In this document: one piece after another, positions 1 to 5,127 of the stretch
How positions within the stretch are numbered: position 1 is the first letter of the stretch
Layout of the letters: each line of letters opens with the position of its first letter
NCBI GenBank assembly: GCA_902766115.1
Contig: CACXCL010000192.1
Span: 1 to 9,597, forward strand
Direction: 5' to 3'
DNA: 9,597 nt
From: an uncultured Ruminococcus sp.
Lineage (GTDB): Bacteria; Bacillota; Clostridia; Oscillospirales; CAG-272
Translations under genes and position numbers: made by a program
The notes under the pieces: generated by a model
What the model was told of the DNA's origin: nothing
The model's database searches: none
The model's input: only the letters and a program-made list of their open reading frames with translations

Positions 1-21
1 ATTAAGCCGGTCCGTAATTGA

Positions 22-68
22 AGAAAAAAACTGCCGCCGCGCTCAAAACCGAGCGCGGCGGCGTTTTT
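22..68 (-). terminator. Intrinsic terminator of the glycosidase cluster, probably bidirectional
   Basis: Bases 33-44 and 51-62 form a perfect 12-bp, almost pure G/C stem around the six-base loop aaaacc. Read on the minus strand the stem is followed by AG and seven Ts (30-24), a classical rho-independent terminator 10 bases after the stop codon of the last gene. On the plus strand the same stem is followed by g and five Ts (64-68), so it could also stop a gene arriving from the left. A plus-strand frame ends with TGA at 19-21, but only six codons of it are inside the window, so no such gene is called. Confidence 0.9.
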
Positions 69-72
69 GTAT

Positions 73-312
73 TCAGCAAAACAGGGTACAGCCCATTTCT
101 TTGAAGTATTCGGCTTTTCTCAGAAGTTCTTCCCGTGAGACTCCCAGATATTCCCCGAGGCAGTCCACGCACATCCAGCGCTCCGCGCCCCGGTTGATCA
201 TCTTTTTGTGGAGCCCCACGTCCACTTTCTTCAGCGCCTTGCCGCACTTGATGCAGATATATCTGTCCTCCTTCGGCGGCGCTGCCTGAGGCCGGGGGAA
301 TCTGTTCGTCAT
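73..312 (-). CDS. Small double-CxxC (zinc-ribbon-like) protein of unknown function
   Basis: This is a 79-residue soluble protein. A short basic, proline-rich N-terminus (about residues 1-15) precedes a core with two CxxC pairs: C20/C23 in CIKCGK and C48/C51 in CVDCLG. That spacing is typical of a structural zinc ribbon. Between them lies a conserved-looking stretch, DVGLHKKMINRGAERW (31-46). After the second pair comes a helical region with charged residues, then a Cys-rich end (GCTLFC, C75 and C79). The start is ATG at 312, in the ATGA that overlaps the TGA of the upstream GH27 gene by four bases, so translation is probably coupled. A longer in-frame extension upstream would run inside the GH27 gene and has no support. 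It resembles small hypothetical proteins I associate with Clostridia, but I cannot name a family. It may have no functional link to sugar metabolism beyond sharing the transcript. Confidence 0.8.
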   Translation of the reverse strand: MTNRFPRPQAAPPKEDRYICIKCGKALKKVDVGLHKKMINRGAERWMCVDCLGEYLGVSREELLRKAEYFKEMGCTLFC

Positions 313-1433
313 CTCAATCTGACGAGCGTGCCGCGGAACACCCGGGTGGAGTGCGCCGCCACGGCTGCGTGGATTTTGTCGACGGCGATCTTCTCTATCT
401 CTTCGCCGGTGATGCAGTCGCGGAGCTTGAAGCCCCATTCGCCTGTCAGCGGCAGGCCGATGTCGGCGAGGATCATGAATATCTCCGATTCTTCGTCGTC
501 GTAGTTTGTCAGAGAGAACGCGTATTCGTTGTTCGTCAGATGCTTTGCGAAGCAGGGATGATTGTGCATGGGCGCGGGGATGACGGGACGGCACTCCGGG
601 TCCTGGTTGATGGCGATGAGCTCCCGGTTTTTGAGCAGGGCGAGGATGTCGTCGTCAACGTTTCTCACGTCGCATCCGATCATCAGCGGGCTCTGCGCCA
701 TGCACCACAGACAGAAGTGGGTCTTGTACTCGTCGAACGTGCATCCGCCCGCGGACACGTTGCCCTTGTTGTTCATGCCGCAGACCAGCATGTCCATATC
801 ATTGAAGCAGTTGGGCCCCGAGAGGGCGAAGTTGTCCACCTGGCTGTCGAAAATCTCCCTGATGGAGCGGAAGCTGTCATTGATGTCGCCGGTGGAGCGG
901 TAGAGGTCGCCGCCGACGGACCGGATCCAGTCGAGAAGATTCTCTTCGCCCCAGTTGCAGACGGAGAAGACGATGTCGCGTCCGGTGGCGTTGAGCGCCA
1001 TTTTCATTCTGTTGTAGAGCGTGCTTCCCGCCAGATTTGTCGGGTGGTAGCACCAGTCGTATTTCAGGTAATCCACTTCGTTGTCCGCGAAGAATTTGGC
1101 GTCGATGAATTCGTGGTCGAGAGAACCGGGGTATCCGGCGCAGGTCAGAGGACCGCAGCAGGAGTACATACCGAGTTTCATACCCCTCGAATGGATGTAA
1201 TCAGCGAGATACTTTATCCCGTGGGGGAATTTAACGGGGTCGGCCTGAAGTCTGCCTTCCGCGTCTCTCTCCTTGAGAGACCAGCAGTCGTCGATGACAA
1301 TATATTCGTATCCCGCGTCGCGCAGACCCTTTTCGATCATGGCGTCGCAGGTCTCGATGATGAGGTCCTCGCTGATGTCTTCGCCGAAGGTGTTCCATGT
1401 GTTCCAACCCATCGGAGGTGTTCTGACTATCAT
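309..1433 (-). CDS. GH27 alpha-galactosidase-family protein, type B, second copy
   Basis: This 374-aa protein is a retaining alpha-galactosidase-type enzyme (melibiase, GH27) expected to release terminal alpha-linked galactose. A (beta/alpha)8 barrel (about 1-285) is followed by a C-terminal beta-sandwich (about 290-374). Family landmarks visible are PPMGWNTWN (6-14), IDDCW (D48, D49), KYDWC with the predicted nucleophile D126, RSTGD with R179 and the predicted acid/base D183, and NDMDML (211-216). These align well with human GLA, whose D170 and D231 have these roles. C98 and C128 match a disulfide pair of secreted GH27 enzymes, although no signal peptide is present here, so the protein is probably cytoplasmic. 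The start has an AAAGGA ribosome binding site nine bases upstream. It lies 33 bases after the type A gene and overlaps the small CxxC gene by four bases. It is roughly 80% identical to the gene at 2762-3895. True substrate (galactose, N-acetylgalactosamine or L-arabinopyranose) cannot be fixed from sequence. Confidence 0.93.
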   Translation of the reverse strand: MIVRTPPMGWNTWNTFGEDISEDLIIETCDAMIEKGLRDAGYEYIVIDDCWSLKERDAEGRLQADPVKFPHGIKYLADYIHSRGMKLGMYSCCGPLTCAGYPGSLDHEFIDAKFFADNEVDYLKYDWCYHPTNLAGSTLYNRMKMALNATGRDIVFSVCNWGEENLLDWIRSVGGDLYRSTGDINDSFRSIREIFDSQVDNFALSGPNCFNDMDMLVCGMNNKGNVSAGGCTFDEYKTHFCLWCMAQSPLMIGCDVRNVDDDILALLKNRELIAINQDPECRPVIPAPMHNHPCFAKHLTNNEYAFSLTNYDDEESEIFMILADIGLPLTGEWGFKLRDCITGEEIEKIAVDKIHAAVAAHSTRVFRGTLVRLR

Positions 1434-1466
1434 ATCATTACTTCCTTTCTTTCAGTTCGGGGCGGC

Positions 1467-2594
1467 TCAGAGCGCAACCCATTCGCCGATGAAGACGCTG
1501 CAGTCATGCGGCGCGAGCTCAACGGACATATAGTCGTTGACGGGGCCTATCACCTCGCCGGTGAACACCTCGCGCAGATTCATCCCGAATCCCGCGGTGG
1601 TGGGGAATCCGATGTTCCAGGGGCGGAAGTCGGAGTTGCCAGGCTCGTCGGCAAAGTTGAAAAACGCGAGGACGAACTGTCTGTCGGACAGATGTTTGAA
1701 ATAGGAGGGTCTGTTGTCCCAGACTTTGCCCGCGATCATGGGCGGACGGCACTCCTCGTCCTGGTCGATCCGGAGCAGATCCTTGTTGGTGAGCAGCGCG
1801 AGCATTTCGGGGCGGAGCCGTCTCACGTCAGAGCCCATCATCAGGGGCTGACCGTTGAGGCACCACAGAGCGAAATGAGTCTTGTACTCGGTGTCGCCGC
1901 AGAGACCCGGGTGACCCACGTTGCCGACGCCGTCCATGCCGACGATCAGCATATCCATATCGTTAAAACAGCCGGGCGCGGAGTAGCGCATCTTCTCATA
2001 CTGGGAACCGCAGATGTTGAGCACTGCGGAGAATCTTTCTCCGATATCCCCGGTGGAGCGGTAGAGATGCGCTCCCGCGGAGCGGATCCATTTTTCGACC
2101 TCGAACTCGCCCCAGTTGCAGGCGGAGAAGACGATATCGCGTCCGGTGGCTTTCAGCGCCATGGCCATTCTCGTATACGCCATCCTCGGATCGGCTGTCT
2201 TCGGGAAGTTGCAGAAGTCGTATTTCAGGTAATCGACGCCCCAGTCGGCGAAGGTCTGGGCGTCAAGGAATTCCTTGTCATAGCTTGACGGATACCATGC
2301 GCAGGTCATGATCCCCGCACAGGAGTACATTCCGAATTTGAGTCCCTTGCTGTGAATGTAGTCGGAGAGGGCGTTCATCCCGGAGGGAAATTTGTCGGGG
2401 TCCGGGACGATCCGTCCGTCCGGACCTCTGTCTCTCAGAGCGTAGCAGTCGTCTATGACGACGTACTCGTAGCCCGCGTCGCGAAGCCCGCTCTCGACCA
2501 TGTAGTCCGCCGTCTCGCGAACGACCTGCTCGTTGATGTTCCATCCGAACGTGTTCCACGAGTTCCAACCCATCGGAGGTTTGTTGATGATCAT
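1467..2594 (-). CDS. GH27 alpha-galactosidase-family protein, type A, second copy
   Basis: This 375-aa GH27 protein has the usual barrel plus C-terminal beta-sandwich. Landmarks are PPMGWNSWN (6-14), IDDC with D48 and D49, KYDFC with predicted nucleophile D126, CNWG (159-162), RSTGD with R179 and predicted acid/base D183, and NDMDML (211-216). Unlike type B and human GLA, the residue after IDDC is Tyr51 rather than Trp, and the region 224-236 (NVGHPGLCGDTEY) has one extra residue and different content from type B. It has no signal peptide, so it is presumably cytoplasmic. The start at 2594 is preceded by AAGAAAGGA with seven bases of spacing. Promoter P2 and a 5' leader hairpin lie directly upstream, so this is the first gene of a possible shorter transcript carrying also the type B gene and the CxxC gene. 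It is roughly 75% identical to the gene at 3927-5054. Alpha-galactosidase activity is the family default and is not proven. Confidence 0.93.
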   Translation of the reverse strand: MIINKPPMGWNSWNTFGWNINEQVVRETADYMVESGLRDAGYEYVVIDDCYALRDRGPDGRIVPDPDKFPSGMNALSDYIHSKGLKFGMYSCAGIMTCAWYPSSYDKEFLDAQTFADWGVDYLKYDFCNFPKTADPRMAYTRMAMALKATGRDIVFSACNWGEFEVEKWIRSAGAHLYRSTGDIGERFSAVLNICGSQYEKMRYSAPGCFNDMDMLIVGMDGVGNVGHPGLCGDTEYKTHFALWCLNGQPLMMGSDVRRLRPEMLALLTNKDLLRIDQDEECRPPMIAGKVWDNRPSYFKHLSDRQFVLAFFNFADEPGNSDFRPWNIGFPTTAGFGMNLREVFTGEVIGPVNDYMSVELAPHDCSVFIGEWVAL

Positions 2595-2620
2595 ATTGTT
2601 ATCCTTTCTTCTCTTTTTTT

Positions 2621-2644
2621 GAAGGGGATCGGACGAGCCCCTTC
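2621..2644 (-). other. Hairpin in the 5' leader of the second A-B unit
   Basis: The minus-strand transcript from promoter P2 can fold GAAGGGG (2644-2638) onto CCCCTTC (2627-2621), a perfect 7-bp stem with a 10-base loop. It starts about four bases after the predicted transcription start. It is followed by seven As and then the ribosome binding site, not by Ts, so it is not a terminator for the cluster. A 5'-terminal hairpin like this may stabilise the mRNA. Regulatory binding is possible but nothing identifies a ligand or protein. The leader of the first A copy has no equivalent hairpin at this place. Confidence 0.5.
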
Positions 2645-2654
2645 CGTCGGCTTG

Positions 2655-2684
2655 ATTTTATCATATCGGGGGTATGCTTGTCAA
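2655..2684 (-). promoter_or_regulatory. Internal sigma-A type promoter P2 for the second A-B unit
   Basis: On the minus strand, a perfect -35 box TTGACA (2684-2679) is separated by 18 bases from -10 box TAAAAT (2660-2655), which has an extended TG one base upstream. Predicted transcription starts near 2648, about 53 bases before the start codon of the type A gene. It sits in the 167-base gap (2595-2761) between the two cassettes, the only long gap in the cluster. No terminator with a U-tract is seen after the type B gene ending at 2762, so readthrough from upstream would add to P2 transcription. Confidence 0.75.
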
Positions 2685-2761
2685 TCGGAATATACTCGTC
2701 AGCCCCAAATAATTTGCCTTTTATCACCATTTTTCACGTGCTTTCTCCAAGGCGGTAGAGG

Positions 2762-3895
2762 CTATCTTATTCTGACCGGTCTTCCGCGGAAGACCCTGGC
2801 GGAGTGCGGCTGCAGGGTGACGCAGACCTTGTCCTCGAACACCTTTTCTATCTCTTCGCCAGTATCGCAGTCCCGGAGCCGGAAGCCCCATTCGCCGTTC
2901 AGCGGCAGACCGATCTCGGCAAAGCAATAGCTGACCGTCCGGGGATCCTCGTCGTTGAAATTCACGAGGGCAAAAGCGAATTCCCCGTTTGCGAGGTGTT
3001 TGGCGTACGAATTCATATCCATCCACGGCCAGCGGCGGAAGACGATGGGGCGTACCGCCGGATCCTGATCTATGGCGATAAGATCCGGATTTTTCAGAAG
3101 AGCGAGCATCTCGTCGTCGATATTCCTCACGTCGCAGCCGATCATAAGCGGACTCTGCGCCATACACCAAAGGGAAAAATGAGTTTTATACTCCTCGAAG
3201 GTACATCCGCCCGCGGACACATTGCCTTTGTTGTTCATGCCGCAGACAAGCATGTCGAGATCGTTGAAGCAGTTCGGACCCGACAGCGGAAGATTGTCCA
3301 CCTGACTGTTGAATATATCCCTGATCGAGGTGAAATTGTCGCTGATGTCGCCGGTGGAGCGGTAGAGATCGCCTCCCACACCACGGATCCACTCGAGGAG
3401 GCCGTCCTGACCCCAGTTGCAAACGGAGAAGACGATGTCCCGGCCCGATGCGTTCAGCGCCATCTTCATCCTGTTGTAGAAGACGCGCCCCTCGGCGGTC
3501 CTCGGGTGATAACACCAGTCGTATTTCAGGTAATCGACCTCGTTTTCCGCGAAGAATCTCGCGTCGGCGAATTCATGGTCGAGGGATCCGGGGTATCCCA
3601 TACAGGTCTTGGGACCGCAGCAGGAGTAGATCCCCAGCTTCATGCCCTTTGAATGGATGTAGTCCGCGAGATACTTTATCCCGTGGGGGAACTTTCGCGG
3701 GTCCGCCTGAAGTTTTCCCTCGGCGTCCCTTTCCCTGCAGGACCAGCAATCGTCGATGACGATATATGTGTATCCCGCGTCCCGCAGACCCTTTTCGATC
3801 ATGGCGTCGCAGGTTTCGATTATAAGATCCTCGTTTATGTTCTCGCCGAAGGTGTTCCATGTGTTCCAGCCCATCGGAGGTGTGGTGACTGTCAT
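2762..3895 (-). CDS. GH27 alpha-galactosidase-family protein, type B, first copy
   Basis: This 377-aa protein has GH27 architecture: barrel about 1-285, then beta-sandwich. Key residues are D48 and D49 in IDDCW, predicted nucleophile D126 in KYDWC, N160 in CNWG, R179 and predicted acid/base D183 in RSTGD, and NDLDML (211-216). It is about 84% identical to the copy at 309-1433 over the first 280 residues and clearly less beyond that. The linker between barrel and sandwich (about 283-300, with RRWPWMDM) is two residues longer and unrelated in content. There is no signal peptide. The start at 3895 has the same AAAGGA leader as the other type B gene, nine bases away, and the gap to the upstream type A gene is 31 bases, so the two are almost certainly co-transcribed. 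The stop is TAG at 2764-2762. Substrate within GH27 is not determined. Confidence 0.93.
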   Translation of the reverse strand: MTVTTPPMGWNTWNTFGENINEDLIIETCDAMIEKGLRDAGYTYIVIDDCWSCRERDAEGKLQADPRKFPHGIKYLADYIHSKGMKLGIYSCCGPKTCMGYPGSLDHEFADARFFAENEVDYLKYDWCYHPRTAEGRVFYNRMKMALNASGRDIVFSVCNWGQDGLLEWIRGVGGDLYRSTGDISDNFTSIRDIFNSQVDNLPLSGPNCFNDLDMLVCGMNNKGNVSAGGCTFEEYKTHFSLWCMAQSPLMIGCDVRNIDDEMLALLKNPDLIAIDQDPAVRPIVFRRWPWMDMNSYAKHLANGEFAFALVNFNDEDPRTVSYCFAEIGLPLNGEWGFRLRDCDTGEEIEKVFEDKVCVTLQPHSARVFRGRPVRIR

Positions 3896-3926
3896 ATCGT
3901 TACTTCCTTTCTTTCAGAATCGCCCG

Positions 3927-5054
3927 TCAGAGCGTGACCCATTCGCCCATGAAAACTTTGCAGTCCCTGGGCGGCAGGTTCAGAGAAATAAAGTCGTTGA
4001 CGGGACCCATGACCTCGCCGGTGAACACGTCCCGCAGGGACATTCCGACGCCGGAATTTGAGGGAAGACCGATGTCCCACGGACGGAAATCCGAGCAGCC
4101 TTCCTCGTCGGTGAGATTGAAAAACGCCACAGCGAACTGCCTGTCCGACAAATGCTTGAAGAACGACGGCCTGTCGTCGCCCTTGATGCCCGCCTCCACG
4201 GGAGGGCGGCATTCCGCGTCCTGGTCGATCCGGAGAAGGTCCTTGTTCTTGAGAAGCTTAAGTGTCTCGGGACGGAGCCGTCTCAGGTCGGCGCCTATTA
4301 TGAGAGGCTGACCGTTGAGGCACCACAGAGCGAAGTGAGTCTTGTACTCCGTGTCTCCGCACAGACCGGGATGACCGTGATACCCGTTTCCGTCCATACC
4401 GACTACCAGCATGTCCATATCGTTGTAGCATCCCGGCGCGGAGTAACGGATAAGATCGGTCTGCGACCGGCAGTGCTGAAGTATGGAAGGGAAGGTCTCC
4501 GTTATATCGGTGGTACAGCGGTAAAGGTGCGCTCCTGTGGAGCGGATCCACTTTTCGACCTCGCAGAGACCCCCGTTGCAGGCGGAGAAAACGATGTCCC
4601 GTCCCGTTGTCTCCAGTGCCATCGCCATCCTGGCGTATGAGGCTATCGGATCGGCGACCACGGGGAAGTGGCAGAAGTCGTATTTAAGGTAATCGACGCC
4701 CCAGTCGGCAAATGTTTCGGCGTCGATGAATTCTTTGTCGTAGCTGCCGGGAGCCTCGGTGCAGGTCATGATCCCCGCGCAGGAGTACATCCCGAATTTG
4801 AGTCCCCTGGAGTGAACGTAATCGGAAAGCGCCTTCATCCCGGAGGGGAATTTGTCGGGGTCCGGGACGATCCGTCCGTCCGGACCTCTGTCGCGGAGAG
4901 CATAGCAGTCGTCGATGACGACGTACTCGTAGCCGGCGTCGCGCAGACCGGTCTCCACCATGGCGTCCGCCGTTTCACGAACGACCTGTTCGTTTATTTT
5001 CCGCGCGAACGTGTTCCACGAATTCCAGCCCATAGGCGGTTTGTTGATGATCAT
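3927..5054 (-). CDS. GH27 alpha-galactosidase-family protein, type A, first copy, with altered active-site surroundings
   Basis: This 375-aa protein has GH27 barrel and beta-sandwich domains, with IDDC (D48, D49), Tyr51, KYDFC (predicted nucleophile D126), R179, predicted acid/base D183 and NDMDML (211-216) all kept. It departs from its three relatives next to the pocket: CNWG has become CNGG (Gly161), and RSTGD has become RCTTD (Cys180, Thr182). The frame is intact and the gene is well conserved elsewhere, so this looks like changed specificity rather than simple decay. I chose the start at 5054 because an AAAGGA ribosome binding site lies seven bases upstream and the first residues then match the other type A protein. 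A longer frame to 5090 would read through that site. It begins 73 bases after the GDEP-barrel gene and has no promoter that I can see, so it is probably transcribed from P1. No signal peptide is present. Confidence 0.92.
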   Translation of the reverse strand: MIINKPPMGWNSWNTFARKINEQVVRETADAMVETGLRDAGYEYVVIDDCYALRDRGPDGRIVPDPDKFPSGMKALSDYVHSRGLKFGMYSCAGIMTCTEAPGSYDKEFIDAETFADWGVDYLKYDFCHFPVVADPIASYARMAMALETTGRDIVFSACNGGLCEVEKWIRSTGAHLYRCTTDITETFPSILQHCRSQTDLIRYSAPGCYNDMDMLVVGMDGNGYHGHPGLCGDTEYKTHFALWCLNGQPLIIGADLRRLRPETLKLLKNKDLLRIDQDAECRPPVEAGIKGDDRPSFFKHLSDRQFAVAFFNLTDEEGCSDFRPWDIGLPSNSGVGMSLRDVFTGEVMGPVNDFISLNLPPRDCKVFMGEWVTL

Positions 5055-5061
5055 GTTACTG

Positions 5062-5067
5062 TCCTTT
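5062..5067 (-). promoter_or_regulatory. Ribosome binding site deciding the start of the first type A gene
   Basis: AAAGGA on the minus strand, seven bases before ATG at 5054, sits inside the 12-codon upstream extension of the frame (to 5090). The same AAGAAAGGA sequence precedes the other three GH27 genes at seven (A) or nine (B) bases, which supports the shorter start. Confidence 0.8.
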
Positions 5068-5098
5068 CTTGTTTTTGCTTTAAAATACATCTGTCACT

Positions 5099-5112
5099 GC
5101 CGCGGAAGCGGC
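5099..5112 (-). other. Small intergenic hairpin
   Basis: GCCGC and GCGGC pair in a 5-bp stem around TTCC on the minus strand, in the 73-base gap between the GDEP-barrel gene and the first GH27 gene. No U-tract follows, so it is not a clear terminator. It might act as an mRNA stability or processing element, or be chance in GC-rich sequence. Confidence 0.3.
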
Positions 5113-5127
5113 GCCCGTTGTGCCCGG

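Larger units (their letters stand above)
309..2610 (-). repeat. Second copy of the tandem A-B GH27 gene pair
   Basis: This unit holds type A gene 1467-2594 and type B gene 309-1433 and corresponds to 2762-5070. Matching starts are offset by 2460 bases (A) and 2462 bases (B). A 44-base stretch at 2389-2432 is identical to 4849-4892. The A-B junction leader is also shared: 24 bases before and at the B start differ at one position between 1431-1454 and 3893-3916. Similarity fades at the B stop codons on one side and just upstream of the A ribosome binding sites on the other, giving a unit of about 2.3 kb. No flanking short repeats or transposase mark the breakpoints. Confidence 0.88.
2762..5070 (-). 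repeat. First copy of the tandem A-B GH27 gene pair
   Basis: This unit holds type A gene 3927-5054 and type B gene 2762-3895 and corresponds to 309-2610. The two copies lie head to tail, separated by the 167-base gap that contains promoter P2. The type B gene of this copy is not followed by a CxxC gene or any recognisable remnant of one, so that gene was not part of the duplicated unit or was lost without trace here. Confidence 0.88.

Noticed and set aside
1..21. End of a convergent plus-strand gene (frame ending in TGA at 19-21)
   Set aside because: Only six codons are visible. The bidirectional terminator fits the idea, but nothing in the sequence identifies a gene.
73..594. 173-residue version of the CxxC protein starting at 594
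   Set aside because: The extra N-terminal part lies inside the GH27 gene in another frame and is Arg/His-rich shadow sequence. The coupled ATG at 312 explains the gene.
954..962. Asn160 in CNWG in place of Glu203 of human GLA, taken at first as a specificity change
   Set aside because: As I recall, yeast melibiase (MEL1) has CNWG at this place and is an ordinary alpha-galactosidase, so Asn alone does not indicate new specificity.
351..2288. A 645-codon open frame on the plus strand running opposite two GH27 genes
   Set aside because: It is antisense to two clear GH27 genes, crosses their junction, has no ribosome binding site and gives a low-complexity Val/Ala/Arg-rich protein. Similar shadows appear opposite the second gene pair and opposite the GDEP gene (4960-6324). 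GC-rich codon use explains them.
2688..2697. Imperfect palindrome gaatatactc just upstream of the P2 -35 box as an operator
   Set aside because: Only four of five base pairs match over ten bases in an AT-rich stretch, and no similar site is found near P1, so chance is likely.
309..5070. Transposon-driven amplification of the GH27 genes
   Set aside because: No transposase, terminal inverted repeats or target-site duplications were seen at the unit ends. Unequal recombination between gene copies is sufficient.
5055..5090. Upstream start for the first type A gene giving 12 extra residues (MYFKAKTRKDSN)
   Set aside because: The extension contains the AAAGGA ribosome binding site of the shorter start, and the other type A protein begins at the equivalent MIINKPP.
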